DNA of 64,000 nucleotides from Limnohabitans kasalickyi (GTDB taxonomy: Bacteria; Pseudomonadota; Gammaproteobacteria; Burkholderiales; Burkholderiaceae_C), in the NCBI GenBank assembly GCA_965234325.1, contig OZ248407.1, positions 868,001 through 932,000 on the forward strand, given 5' to 3'. The notes beneath the pieces were generated by a model. It did not search any database. It was not told the DNA's origin and saw only the letters and a program-made list of their open reading frames with translations. Numbering within the stretch: position 1 is the first letter of the stretch; each line of letters opens with the position of its first letter. Of the stretch, positions 24,632-33,651 are shown in pieces. A program made the position numbers and the translations under genes.

Positions 24632-25117
24632 ATGTTGAACGCACCTGACGCCACATCGACACGACCGTACCTCTTGCGTGCTCTGCACGAGTGGTGCACC
24701 GACAACGGCTACACCCCTTACGTGACAGTCTTGGTCGACGAGACCGTTCAGGTGCCGATGGAATATGTGAAGAACGGTGAAATTGTGTTGAACGTGAGTT
24801 ATGACGCTACAAGCGGCATGACGCTTGGCAATGAGTTCATTGAATTCAAAGCACGTTTTGCAGGCAAGCCACGCGAAATCATGGTGCCCATTCACCGCGT
24901 GCAAGCCATTTACGCCAGAGAAAACGGACAGGGCATGGCGTTTCCAACGTCAAATTTGCGCGCCACTGATGTCACTTCTAAGTTGCCAGTGGTCTCTGCC
25001 AGGCCCTCTCTTACTTCCGTCGACTCCTCGCGTACTGGGGAGTCACAGCAAGAAGGGGACGATGCGCCAATGCCACCCACAACGCCACCGCGACCCACAC
25101 TGACACGTGTGAAATAA
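24632..25117 (+). CDS. sspB: SspB, ClpXP adaptor
   Basis: SspB delivers ssrA-tagged proteins to the ClpXP protease. The folded domain (about 1-110) contains STRPYLLRALHEWCTDNGYT and the tag-binding region IVLNVSYDATSG, followed by a flexible tail rich in proline and serine. The extreme C-terminus RPTLTRVK resembles the ClpX-binding tail. Length is 161 residues. The tRNA-Thr promoter probably lies within its last bases. Confidence 0.94.
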   Translation: MLNAPDATSTRPYLLRALHEWCTDNGYTPYVTVLVDETVQVPMEYVKNGEIVLNVSYDATSGMTLGNEFIEFKARFAGKPREIMVPIHRVQAIYARENGQGMAFPTSNLRATDVTSKLPVVSARPSLTSVDSSRTGESQQEGDDAPMPPTTPPRPTLTRVK

Positions 25118-25138
25118 GCATTCGAAATCGGTTAGAAT
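25109..25138 (+). promoter_or_regulatory. probable promoter of tRNA-Thr
   Basis: A TAGAAT -10 box at 25133-25138 and a GTGAAA -35-like box at 25109-25114 are 18 bases apart. Transcription would begin near 25145, just before the tRNA at 25148. The promoter overlaps the end of sspB. Confidence 0.45.
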
Positions 25139-25147
25139 ATTGTCCAT

Positions 25148-25223
25148 GCCGCTTTAGCTCAGTTGGTAGAGCACCCGCCTTGTAAGCGGTAGGTCGTCAG
25201 TTCGATTCCGACAAGCGGCACCA
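25148..25223 (+). tRNA. tRNA-Thr (anticodon TGT)
   Basis: A 76-base cloverleaf with the CCA end encoded. The acceptor stem GCCGCTT pairs fully with AAGCGGC. The anticodon loop CTTGTAA gives TGT, reading ACA. The T-arm contains GTTCGATTC. The anticodon stem has a C-T mismatch at its first pair, while the other four pairs are canonical. It is a single tRNA flanked by its own promoter and terminator. Confidence 0.97.
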
Positions 25224-25227
25224 AAAT

Positions 25228-25262
25228 AAAAGCCTGTTGTACGCAAGTGCAACAGGCTTTTT
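25228..25262 (+). terminator. intrinsic terminator after tRNA-Thr
   Basis: A stem of about 12 pairs (25228-25239 with 25250-25261) closes a ten-base loop and continues into a T-rich tract. It sits five bases after the tRNA. The A-rich 5' side could let it work in the other direction too, for the convergent DciA-like gene. Confidence 0.85.
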
Positions 25263-25277
25263 CTTTTGGTTTTTTGT

Positions 25278-25664
25278 TTAAGCGTTTGATCTGACTTTGA
25301 TGCGAATGTCATTCACGTTCCACCCCTTGGTTCTGAGGTGAGCGCACAGTGCCGGCACGGTTTGGCGCAGTTTGGCGGCGACGGCGCTGTTAGGCACCAA
25401 CAAGCACCAAGCGTCGCCGTCCACCCCACCCGATTGAACAAGTGCACGCAACGAAGCGGGCAGCAAGGGTGCAATGGCGCGAAGCCTTGCTTGTGTGTCT
25501 TGGGTCATCGCAGTCAGTTGCGATAGGCCTGGTGCGTTGCTCAGCACCTGATCTAAAGTACGGGATCTGCCGCGAATCAGCACCTTGGCTTTGGGGGCGC
25601 TGTTGTAACCCAACGCGCGATAGGCCGCCAGGGTGTCAGGATGAGGAGGAGTACGCGTAGCCAT
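25278..25664 (-). CDS. DUF721/DciA-like protein
   Basis: This 128-residue protein matches the DUF721 family, whose member DciA is the likely ancestral loader of the replicative helicase in bacteria without DnaC. The N-terminal half is basic (KAKVLIRGRSRTLDQVL) and the C-terminal half carries the KH-like core ending LRTKGWNVNDIRIKVRS. ATG 25664 is used; a TTG at 25670 adds two residues. It is divergent from secA, a common arrangement. The role in helicase loading is family knowledge, not shown here. Confidence 0.85.
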   Translation of the reverse strand: MATRTPPHPDTLAAYRALGYNSAPKAKVLIRGRSRTLDQVLSNAPGLSQLTAMTQDTQARLRAIAPLLPASLRALVQSGGVDGDAWCLLVPNSAVAAKLRQTVPALCAHLRTKGWNVNDIRIKVRSNA

Positions 25665-25774
25665 GCGCAATTATGGGTGCGCGTGACGGTTAAAATCTGC
25701 AACTTCTACAAAGCCTCTTAAAAGGATTTTGCGTCGCCCTTGCTCAGCACAGAGGGGTATGTCGCAGTGCTCGC

Positions 25775-28519
25775 ATGGCTCTTAATTTTCTGACTCAAAT
25801 TTTTGGCAGCCGCAATGAGCGCCTGTTGAAGCAATTTCGCAAAACGGTCTCGCAAATTAATGCATTAGAGCCTTCGTTAGAGAAGCTCAGTGAAGAAGCT
25901 TTGCGCGCCAAAACAGACGAATTTAGAAAGCGTGTGCAACAAGGCGAAACGCTGGATGCGCTGCTGCCCGAGGCCTATGCCGTGGTCCGCGAAGCATCTA
26001 AACGTGTGATGAAAATGCGCCACTTCGACGTGCAGATGGTGGGCGGTATTGCCCTACATCAAGGCAAGGTGGCAGAGATGCGCACCGGTGAGGGCAAAAC
26101 ACTCACTGCAACACTGCCTGTCTACTTGAATGCCTTGGCCGATCAAGGTGTGCATGTGGTGACGGTGAACGATTACTTGGCCAGCCGGGATGCCAAGTGG
26201 ATGGCACGGCTCTACAACTATTTAGGGTTGTCCGTGGGCATTAACTTGCCTCAAATGCCACGCGAAGAAAAGCAAGCAGCGTACCGTGCTGACATCACCT
26301 ACGGCACCAACAACGAATATGGCTTTGACTATTTGCGCGACAACATGGTCTATGAGCCGCAAGACCGTGTGCAACGCAAACTGAACTTTGCCATCGTCGA
26401 TGAGGTGGATTCCATCCTGATTGATGAAGCGCGCACGCCTTTGATCATCAGTGGCCAAGCCGAAGATCACACCGAGCTGTACATCGCCATCAACAAAGTG
26501 GTGCCGTTCTTAACCCGTCAAGTGGGTGAAGAAGACATTCGAACCGGCGAGGGCATCATCACGCCCGGTGACTTCACGGTGGACGAAAAATCTCACCAAG
26601 TTTTCATGACAGAACAAGGGCATGAAAACGCTGAACGCATTTTGGTCGCGCATGGTTTGTTGGCGGAAGGGGCGTCGTTGTACGACCCAGCCAACATCAG
26701 CTTGATGCACCACTTGTATGCCTCGTTGCGCGCCAACCATCTATACCACCGAGATCAACACTACGTGTGCCAAGACGGTGAGATCACCATCGTTGATGAA
26801 TTCACTGGCCGCTTGATGTCAGGTCGCCGTTGGAGCGATGGCTTGCACCAAGCCGTGGAGGCCAAAGAGGGCGTTCAGATTCAAGCTGAAAACCAAACAC
26901 TGGCTTCCATCACGTTCCAGAACTATTTCCGTCTCTATCAAAAGTTGGGCGGTATGACCGGTACGGCCGATACCGAGGCCTACGAGTTCCAGGAAATTTA
27001 CGGTCTTGAAACCGTGGTGATTCCACCTAACCGAATCAGCCGTCGTGATGACCAGTTGGACCGTGTTTATAAAACCACGGCTGAAAAATACAAAGCAGCC
27101 ATTGATGACATTCGTGAGTGTTATGAGCGCGGTCAGCCCGTATTGGTGGGCACCACCTCGATTGAAAATTCAGAGCTGATTGCCGACATGCTTGAGAAGG
27201 CCAAGTTGCCGCATCAAGTCTTGAATGCCAAGCAACACGCCCGCGAAGCCGACATCGTGGCCCAAGCCGGTCGTGCCAAAATGATCACCATTGCCACCAA
27301 TATGGCGGGCCGTGGGACCGACATTGTGTTGGGCGGTAACGTCGAAAAAGCCATTGCGGAAGTTGAAGCCAATGAGGCATTGGATGCTGCAGCCAAACAG
27401 AAACAGATCGATGCCTTGCGCGTGCAGTGGACCAAAGACCACGAGGCGGTGAAGTCCTTGGGCGGCCTGCGCATCATTGCGACAGAGCGTCACGAGTCAC
27501 GCCGCATTGACAACCAGCTGCGTGGCCGTTCCGGTCGTCAGGGTGATCCTGGGTCATCACGTTTTTATTTGAGTCTCGATGATTCGTTGATGCGCATCTT
27601 TGCCGGTGACCGCGTCAAAGCCATCATGGACCGCTTGAAAATGCCAGAGGGCGAGGCCATTGAGGCGGGTATCGTGACACGCAGCATTGAGAGTGCGCAA
27701 CGCAAAGTCGAGGCACGTAACTTTGACGTGCGCAAACAATTGCTGGAATACGACGATGTGTCCAACGACCAACGTCGTGTGATTTACCAGCAACGCAATG
27801 ACATTTTGGATGCCTCCGATTTGACGGCTCAAATCGCAGGTCTGCGTGAAGGCACCTTCAGCGAGTTGGTGCGTCAGTATGTGCCCGAAGAATCGGTGGA
27901 AGAGCAGTGGGACATCGTCGGCCTGCAACGCGCCTTGTTGCAAGAGTGGTTGCTTGATTTGCCGTTGCAAAGCACGATTGAGAAAGCCTCGGCCATCACC
28001 GATGAGGAAATTCTCACGCAAGTGGTAGAGGCCGCCCATGCCGCCTTCCAAGCCAAGCTGGAGCGAATTGGTCTTGAGCAATTCACCCCCTTCATGCGTG
28101 TGGTGTTGTTGCAAAACATCGACAGCCATTGGCGCGAACACTTGGCCGCACTGGACTATTTGCGCCAAGGTATACATCTGCGTGGCTATGCACAAAAGCA
28201 GCCCAAACAAGAATACAAGCGCGAAGCGTTTGAGTTGTTTGGTCAGTTGTTAGACATGGTCAAGGTCGAAGTCACCCGCGTGTTGATGACGGTCAAGATT
28301 GAGTCAAACGAACAAATCGAGCAAGCGGCCACTGAACTGGAAAACCGTGCAGAAACACTGCACAACGTGACCTACACGGCACCCAATGAGTTGGGTGACG
28401 CTGAAGTGACGGTGGACGCGACCACGGTTGCTGCAGAGGTCCCGCCTGTTGGGCGTAACGAGCCTTGCCCTTGTGGCAGCGGCAAGAAATACAAGCATTG
28501 CCACGGAAAATTGGCCTGA
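25775..28519 (+). CDS. secA: SecA, preprotein translocase ATPase
   Basis: SecA drives secretory proteins through SecYEG. The 914-residue protein has Walker A EMRTGEGKT near 101-109, the DEAD-like VDEVDSILIDEARTPL, the second helicase motif ATNMAGRGTDI, and QLRGRSGRQGDPG. The zinc-binding C-terminus EPCPCGSGKKYKHCHG, used to bind SecB and ribosomes, is complete. Length and domain order are standard. argJ follows six bases later. Upstream there is a TAAAAT (25692-25697) that may be a -10, without a good -35. Confidence 0.98.
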   Translation: MALNFLTQIFGSRNERLLKQFRKTVSQINALEPSLEKLSEEALRAKTDEFRKRVQQGETLDALLPEAYAVVREASKRVMKMRHFDVQMVGGIALHQGKVAEMRTGEGKTLTATLPVYLNALADQGVHVVTVNDYLASRDAKWMARLYNYLGLSVGINLPQMPREEKQAAYRADITYGTNNEYGFDYLRDNMVYEPQDRVQRKLNFAIVDEVDSILIDEARTPLIISGQAEDHTELYIAINKVVPFLTRQVGEEDIRTGEGIITPGDFTVDEKSHQVFMTEQGHENAERILVAHGLLAEGASLYDPANISLMHHLYASLRANHLYHRDQHYVCQDGEITIVDEFTGRLMSGRRWSDGLHQAVEAKEGVQIQAENQTLASITFQNYFRLYQKLGGMTGTADTEAYEFQEIYGLETVVIPPNRISRRDDQLDRVYKTTAEKYKAAIDDIRECYERGQPVLVGTTSIENSELIADMLEKAKLPHQVLNAKQHAREADIVAQAGRAKMITIATNMAGRGTDIVLGGNVEKAIAEVEANEALDAAAKQKQIDALRVQWTKDHEAVKSLGGLRIIATERHESRRIDNQLRGRSGRQGDPGSSRFYLSLDDSLMRIFAGDRVKAIMDRLKMPEGEAIEAGIVTRSIESAQRKVEARNFDVRKQLLEYDDVSNDQRRVIYQQRNDILDASDLTAQIAGLREGTFSELVRQYVPEESVEEQWDIVGLQRALLQEWLLDLPLQSTIEKASAITDEEILTQVVEAAHAAFQAKLERIGLEQFTPFMRVVLLQNIDSHWREHLAALDYLRQGIHLRGYAQKQPKQEYKREAFELFGQLLDMVKVEVTRVLMTVKIESNEQIEQAATELENRAETLHNVTYTAPNELGDAEVTVDATTVAAEVPPVGRNEPCPCGSGKKYKHCHGKLA

Positions 28520-28525
28520 ACAAAG

Positions 28526-29767
28526 ATGCCAGTCAACCTAATTCCCCCCCAAGTTGCCGATTTGCATGCCATTCCCGGCGTGAGAATTGGCGTGACGCAA
28601 GCCGGCATTCGCAAAGCTGATCGCAAAGATTTGACGGTCGTCTTGATCGATGAAGGCGCTTCTGTCAGCGGCGTGTTCACACAAAATCGTTTTTGTGCTG
28701 CGCCTGTGCAAATTTGTCGTGCGCATTTAGAGGCAGGCCAAGGCATACGTGCCATGGTGGTCAACACCGGCAATGCCAATGCAGGCACCGGTGAAGACGG
28801 CTTAAAACGTGCCCGTGAAACTTGCGTTGCATTGGCAGAAAGTTTGGGTATTGCACCCGAGCAAGTGCTGCCTTTTTCAACCGGTGTGATCATGGAGCCC
28901 TTGCCACATGACCGCATCATAGCGGGATTGCCAGCGGCCATTGCTGCGGCTGGAGAAGCGTCAAGTGCTCAGCAGTGGGCCGATGCTGCTGAAGGCATCA
29001 TGACGACAGACACGGTGCCCAAAGCGGCCAGCACGCAAGTGCAAATCGCGGGTGCAACCGTGAGCATCACCGGCATCAGCAAGGGCGCTGGCATGATTCG
29101 ACCTAACATGGCTACCATGTTGGGCTATGTGGCGACCGACGCTTGCGTGGCACCTGGTTTGATGAAAGAACTCTCGCTGGCTTTGGCCGAGGGCTCCTTC
29201 AACCGCGTGACCGTGGATGGCGACACCTCGACCAACGATTCTTTTGTGGTCATCGCCACGCACAAAGCGGCGCACCCGACCATCACCAGTTTGAGCAGTG
29301 TCGACGGCCAAGCTTTGCTGCAAGCCATGTTGCAAGTGGCACGCCAACTGGCGCAAGCCATTGTTCGCGATGGCGAAGGCGCGACTAAATTCATCACCAT
29401 CCACGTCGAGGGTGGCCGCGACAGTGCGGAGTGCCGTCAAGTGGCTTACGCCATCGCCCATTCACCCTTGGTGAAAACGGCCTTTTTTGCCAGCGACCCC
29501 AACTTGGGCCGCATCTTGGCGGCCGTCGGTTACGCCGGCATTCTCGACCTCGACCAAACAGCCATTGACTTGTATTTGGACGACGTGCATGTCGCCGTGC
29601 AGGGCGGTCGCCATCCGGATTACCGCGAAGAAGACGGCCAGCGTGTGATGAAGCAATCTGAAATCACCGTGCGTGTGGTTCTGGGACGCGGCACAGCCAG
29701 CGACACCGTTTGGACCTGTGACCTCAGCCACGATTACGTGACCATCAACGCCGACTACAGAAGCTGA
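28526..29767 (+). CDS. argJ: ArgJ, ornithine acetyltransferase
   Basis: ArgJ moves the acetyl group from N-acetylornithine to glutamate, recycling it in arginine synthesis; some forms also use acetyl-CoA. The 413-residue precursor self-cleaves before the threonine in KGAGMIRPNMATML, Thr197 here, to give alpha and beta chains. Other motifs are VVNTGNANAGTGEDG and VDGDTSTNDSF. The stop and the next start overlap as TGATG. Whether it is mono- or bifunctional cannot be read reliably. Confidence 0.96.
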   Translation: MPVNLIPPQVADLHAIPGVRIGVTQAGIRKADRKDLTVVLIDEGASVSGVFTQNRFCAAPVQICRAHLEAGQGIRAMVVNTGNANAGTGEDGLKRARETCVALAESLGIAPEQVLPFSTGVIMEPLPHDRIIAGLPAAIAAAGEASSAQQWADAAEGIMTTDTVPKAASTQVQIAGATVSITGISKGAGMIRPNMATMLGYVATDACVAPGLMKELSLALAEGSFNRVTVDGDTSTNDSFVVIATHKAAHPTITSLSSVDGQALLQAMLQVARQLAQAIVRDGEGATKFITIHVEGGRDSAECRQVAYAIAHSPLVKTAFFASDPNLGRILAAVGYAGILDLDQTAIDLYLDDVHVAVQGGRHPDYREEDGQRVMKQSEITVRVVLGRGTASDTVWTCDLSHDYVTINADYRS

Positions 29768-30651
29768 TGACTGATTCCATACAAAACCCTTTAGAGCGCT
29801 TGGTGCAACGCGCGGAAGCGCTGATGGCGCGCATTGAGTCTGTGCTGCCGCAGCCCATGGCGGCACCCGACTGGTCAGCCAGCGTCGCTTTTCGCTACCG
29901 CAAGCGCACAAGCGGTCACGGCGGCTTGGAGCCGGTGCGCCATGTGGCGCAACTTGGCTTGGCAGACTTGCAAGAGATCGACGGACAAAAAGAAAAAATC
30001 CAGCGCAACACCGAGCAGTTCGTCAAAGGCTTGCCTGCCAACAACGTGCTGCTGACGGGCGCACGCGGCACCGGCAAATCGTCGTTGATCAAAGCCTGTT
30101 TGAATGAATATGCGCCGCAAGGCTTGCGCTTGATCGAAGTCGACAAAGACGATCTGACCGACTTGCCCGACATCATTGACGTGGTGTCCACGCGGCCTGA
30201 AAAATTCATGATCTTCTGTGACGATTTGAGCTTTGAGGATGGTGAGCCTGGCTACAAAGCACTCAAGTCCATCTTGGATGGCTCGATTGCCGCTGCCACG
30301 CCGAACGTGCTGATTTACGCCACCAGCAACCGCCGTCATCTGCTCCCTGAGTACATGAAGGAAAATCTCACCTACACCCACACCGACGATGGTGAAGTGC
30401 ACCCGGGTGAAGGGGTAGAGGAAAAAATTTCTCTGTCCGAACGTTTTGGTTTGTGGGTTAGTTTTTACCCGTTCAGCCAGGACGAGTACCTCACCATCGC
30501 TGCGCAATGGATGTCATCGCTGGGCGTGACGCGCGAGGCTATCGAGGCGGCCAAGCCCGAAGCTCTGATTTGGGCGTTGGAGCGGGGCTCTCGCAGCGGT
30601 CGTGTGGCTTTCCAGTTTGCACGCGATTACGCGGGCAAACACGCGTCTTAA
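29767..30651 (+). CDS. DUF815 family P-loop ATPase
   Basis: This 294-residue AAA+-like ATPase belongs to the DUF815 family. It has Walker A TGARGTGKSS near residue 97-106, Walker B FMIFCDDLSFED and a sensor-like IYATSNRRHLLPEY. The N-terminal quarter is not homologous to anything I recognise. No function is established; a housekeeping or chaperone-like role would be a guess. It overlaps argJ by one base and ends three bases before the mutT-like gene, an order common in betaproteobacteria. Confidence 0.88.
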   Translation: MTDSIQNPLERLVQRAEALMARIESVLPQPMAAPDWSASVAFRYRKRTSGHGGLEPVRHVAQLGLADLQEIDGQKEKIQRNTEQFVKGLPANNVLLTGARGTGKSSLIKACLNEYAPQGLRLIEVDKDDLTDLPDIIDVVSTRPEKFMIFCDDLSFEDGEPGYKALKSILDGSIAAATPNVLIYATSNRRHLLPEYMKENLTYTHTDDGEVHPGEGVEEKISLSERFGLWVSFYPFSQDEYLTIAAQWMSSLGVTREAIEAAKPEALIWALERGSRSGRVAFQFARDYAGKHAS

Positions 30652-30654
30652 GCT

Positions 30655-31125
30655 GTGACCGACACAGCAGTGCGTATGGTCGATGCCGACCAGCCTCGTT
30701 CCGCTGACCGAACTTTGGTGCAGGTGGCGGTGGGTGTTCTTGTGCGTGCAGATCAAGCTTTTTTGCTCACCAGTCGCCCTGAAGGTAAAGCTTACGCTGG
30801 CTATTGGGAGTTTCCAGGTGGCAAACTCGAAGCCGGTGAAACGGTGGAGCAAGCCCTGCGCCGTGAGTTGCAAGAGGAAATCGGCATCACCATTCAAGAT
30901 TGCCAGCCATGGAAGATCGAGCGCATTGACTACCCGCATGCGTTGGTGCAATTGAACTTTTGCAAAGTCACGCAATGGTCGGGTGCGTTGCAAATGCGTG
31001 AAGCGCAGCAATTTGCGTGGCAGCAACTACCTGTCGAAATGACGCCTGTGTTGCCAGGGACTTTGCCGGTTTTGCAGTGGTTTGCGCAAGAACGTGGGTT
31101 TGAAGGCGCCACGCACGCGGTTTAA
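30655..31125 (+). CDS. MutT-like Nudix hydrolase
   Basis: This 156-residue Nudix protein has the full box GGKLEAGETVEQALRRELQE followed by EIG and matches MutT, which removes 8-oxo-dGTP from the nucleotide pool. In gammaproteobacteria mutT also lies by secA, zapD and coaE, which supports the MutT call. The GTG at 30655 is used; an ATG at 30676 is possible. It is convergent with yacG. Substrate specificity is inferred from context. Confidence 0.88.
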   Translation: MTDTAVRMVDADQPRSADRTLVQVAVGVLVRADQAFLLTSRPEGKAYAGYWEFPGGKLEAGETVEQALRRELQEEIGITIQDCQPWKIERIDYPHALVQLNFCKVTQWSGALQMREAQQFAWQQLPVEMTPVLPGTLPVLQWFAQERGFEGATHAV

Positions 31126-31170
31126 GCTGGGTAAGCTTTTGGGTAGAGACCTGCCCATTGTTGCAGCGGG

Positions 31171-31371
31171 TTACTGCAAGGGGGTGTTTTCAAAATCAGC
31201 GTCGTCTTGCGGCGTTTGATCGGGCAAGCGATGCTCTTCGTTGGCCCAAGCGCCTAAGTCGTTGTTGCGGCAGCGTTCACTGCAAAACGGGCGAAACAAG
31301 TTGGCAGGCTCGTAGCGGCTAGGGCCGCCACATTGCGGGCAAACAACGATGCGAACCGCAAAATCGCTCAT
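31171..31371 (-). CDS. yacG: YacG, zinc-binding DNA gyrase inhibitor
   Basis: YacG is a 66-residue zinc-finger protein that binds GyrB and inhibits gyrase. The four cysteines appear as CPQCGG and FCSERCRNNDLGAWANEEH, followed by an acidic tail. It is the last gene of the zapD-yacG pair, three bases after zapD. Confidence 0.94.
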   Translation of the reverse strand: MSDFAVRIVVCPQCGGPSRYEPANLFRPFCSERCRNNDLGAWANEEHRLPDQTPQDDADFENTPLQ

Positions 31372-31374
31372 GGT

Positions 31375-32127
31375 TTAGGCGCACAACGCCATTTCAAATG
31401 CGATATCGTCAGTGCTGGCTTGCAGGCGACCTTCACCGTCTTGGCGCATCATGCGCACCCAGATCATCAAACGGTTGCCGCTGATTTCTGGAATGAAACC
31501 CAAGGCGGGATCAATTGCCACACGCATCAGCTGAAACTTGCCCTGTGCCAGTGATTGTTGGTATTGACCGCCCATCGCCATGATTTTCTGAGCGGCGCCT
31601 GTGTCGCGCATCAAAGAAAGCAACAAATTGACCGAAGCTTGCATGGGTTGAAACGCTTGTGCCCAGCGCAAGATGTCACGTCGGCGCACGTCGGGGCTGA
31701 GTTGCTGCCAAGCGTGGTAGGCCGGTAAATCAAAACAACAGGTGCCGCCAGGAATCGTGACGCGGTTGCGCAAAGCCGCCAGCCATTCGTTGTCAGTGAT
31801 GGTTTGACCGATTTTGCCGACCGCACCATTGAGCCCCTCAAAGCATTGCCCCAACTGTCCAAGCAAAATCTCTAAGGCGGATTCAGAGACAGACGGATTC
31901 CCGCGCCACGCATTGAACTGTTGCTTGTGGCGCTCGAGGTCTTTGAGTATGTCCGTCTTCAGGTCAGTCCTGCCGCCTGCATCCACCAACTCAAACAAGG
32001 TGGTGAGCGCAAAGTGGTTGTCAACGGCGTGATCGCGCGTGACCAGTTCTTCAAATCGCTGAAACAGGTGTTCCAGACGCAGGTAAGTGCGCACTCGTTC
32101 GTTGAAGGGATGTTCGTAAAGGATCAC
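31375..32127 (-). CDS. zapD: ZapD, FtsZ-bundling cell-division protein
   Basis: ZapD cross-links FtsZ filaments and stabilises the Z-ring. The 250-residue protein shows the family start ILYEHPFNERVRTYLRLEHL and the domain features GGTCCFDLPAYHAW and ILLGQLGQ-like helices. The start codon is a GTG at 32127. Order coaE-zapD-yacG is well conserved in proteobacteria, supporting the call. Confidence 0.95.
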   Translation of the reverse strand: MILYEHPFNERVRTYLRLEHLFQRFEELVTRDHAVDNHFALTTLFELVDAGGRTDLKTDILKDLERHKQQFNAWRGNPSVSESALEILLGQLGQCFEGLNGAVGKIGQTITDNEWLAALRNRVTIPGGTCCFDLPAYHAWQQLSPDVRRRDILRWAQAFQPMQASVNLLLSLMRDTGAAQKIMAMGGQYQQSLAQGKFQLMRVAIDPALGFIPEISGNRLMIWVRMMRQDGEGRLQASTDDIAFEMALCA

Positions 32128-32197
32128 GCAGAAAAACGCAAAAATTGATAGAGATAGATTTTGCTAATCATCATAACCGCTGAGAGCTGTCAGCGCG

Positions 32198-32821
32198 TCA
32201 AACTTTGCATGACAAATCACGCATGATTTGGTGAACGTGTGCACGCAGGTCGTCCAGCGACAGCGCGTCGTTGAAGATGACCCAGTCGGCAGCTTGCACG
32301 CGTTGCGAGCGCGTGGCTTGGGCGTGGATGATGCCTTCAACTGCCTCCTGGCTCAACCCATTGCGCGCCATGACCCGCTTAATTTGTGTGTCAGTTTCGC
32401 AGTCAACCACTAACACGCCATCCAATTGCGCACGCCAACGCCCAGATTCGACCAACAAGGGCACGTCGAACACCAGCAGCTTATGGCCCGCAGTTGTCGC
32501 CGCTTGTGCTTGCGCCTTTGTGGCCAATGAAACCAGAGGGTGAATGATGGCTTCCAGGCGCTGCTTGGCGGAAGCGTCTGAAAACACCAGCGTGCGCATG
32601 CGATCTCGGTCTAACGCGCCCTCTGTGGTGATGTAGTCGGGGCCAAAAGCTTGAGCAATTGCGCTCAGGGCTGAGCCACCCGGCGCGGTCACGCTGCGGG
32701 AGATGGCATCTGCATCAATCAAGGCCGCGCCTGCGTCCACGAGCATTTGGCCGACGGTACTTTTGCCGCTGCCAATGCCGCCAGTGAGGCCTAAGCGAAA
32801 AGGTGTGGAGGAGGTTTGCAT
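32198..32821 (-). CDS. coaE: CoaE, dephospho-CoA kinase
   Basis: CoaE phosphorylates dephospho-CoA, the last step of coenzyme A synthesis. The 207-residue protein has P-loop GLTGGIGSGKST near the N-terminus and the lid region VFDVPLLVESG. ATG 32821 gives the standard N-terminus; an in-frame form reaching 33040 would add about 70 residues that overlap pilD and do not look like the family. Confidence 0.95.
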   Translation of the reverse strand: MQTSSTPFRLGLTGGIGSGKSTVGQMLVDAGAALIDADAISRSVTAPGGSALSAIAQAFGPDYITTEGALDRDRMRTLVFSDASAKQRLEAIIHPLVSLATKAQAQAATTAGHKLLVFDVPLLVESGRWRAQLDGVLVVDCETDTQIKRVMARNGLSQEAVEGIIHAQATRSQRVQAADWVIFNDALSLDDLRAHVHQIMRDLSCKV

Positions 32822-32835
32822 GGCGTAAAGTCTAT

Positions 32836-33651
32836 TCAAAAGGTGGGCCAGCCCAAACTTTGCATGAATTGCACCGTATCTTGCCAAGCCAAAAAAGCCC
32901 CTGCTGCGGCGAGGAAGGGCCCAAACGGCACATAACCGTTGGCGGGTAAGCGGTGCAGCCTTTGCAAGCTCAGGCCAACAATGGCCCCTGTGGCGCTGGC
33001 AAGGATGACCAACGGAATTAAAGCAAAAGGGCCCAACCATGCACCCAAGGCCGCGAGCAATTTGAAATCGCCGCCACCCATGCCTTGCTTGCCGGTGATC
33101 CGCTCAAAGACCGTGGCAACGCTCCACAAAGCACCATAGCCCCACACGGCGCCCCACACCGCTTGTGTCAGTGGCAACGTAACCCATTGCGCAGCGCTGG
33201 CGATGAGGCCGAGCCAGAGCAAGGGTTGCGTCAAAGCATCGGGCAACAAGGTGGTTTGCCAATCGATGAGCGAGAGCGTCAGTAAGCTGGTGCCAAAAAG
33301 CGCCCAGCAAAGGGCGGTGCTTGTAATGCCCCAGTGCCATCCGCAAGCGACCCAAATCAAACCCGTGATTAACTCGACGGCTGGGTATTGCCACCCAATC
33401 GGGTGTTTGCAAAATCCGCAGCGGCCTTTGAGCCAAACAAAGCTCAGCACAGGAAACAGGTGCTTGATCTGCAAGGGTGCGTGGCAGTGAGGGCAGTGCG
33501 AAGCGGGCAGCCACAGGTCAAAACGAGGCGCGTCGTCATGAGTTGGCTCGAAGCTTGCCATGACCATGCGCGGCAGGCGGTGAACCAGCACGTTCACAAA
33601 GCTGCCCAAGATCAGGCCGATGCCAAAGGCCGTCCACAGATACAAACTCAT
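32836..33651 (-). CDS. pilD: PilD, prepilin peptidase and methyltransferase
   Basis: PilD cuts the leader of type IV prepilins and N-methylates the new end. The 271-residue protein has the zinc-binding cysteines CPHCH and CGFCKHPIGW in the cytoplasmic loop, then multiple helices. The two active-site aspartates are in SLIDWQTTLLPD and MGGGDFKLLAALG. The start overlaps the pilC stop (ATGA). coaE follows by 14 bases. Confidence 0.96.
   Translation of the reverse strand: MSLYLWTAFGIGLILGSFVNVLVHRLPRMVMASFEPTHDDAPRFDLWLPASHCPHCHAPLQIKHLFPVLSFVWLKGRCGFCKHPIGWQYPAVELITGLIWVACGWHWGITSTALCWALFGTSLLTLSLIDWQTTLLPDALTQPLLWLGLIASAAQWVTLPLTQAVWGAVWGYGALWSVATVFERITGKQGMGGGDFKLLAALGAWLGPFALIPLVILASATGAIVGLSLQRLHRLPANGYVPFGPFLAAAGAFLAWQDTVQFMQSLGWPTF

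Noticed and set aside
32822..33040. N-terminal extension of CoaE by about 70 residues
   Set aside because: It overlaps pilD in another frame and the extra residues do not match CoaE; ATG 32821 gives the normal P-loop position.
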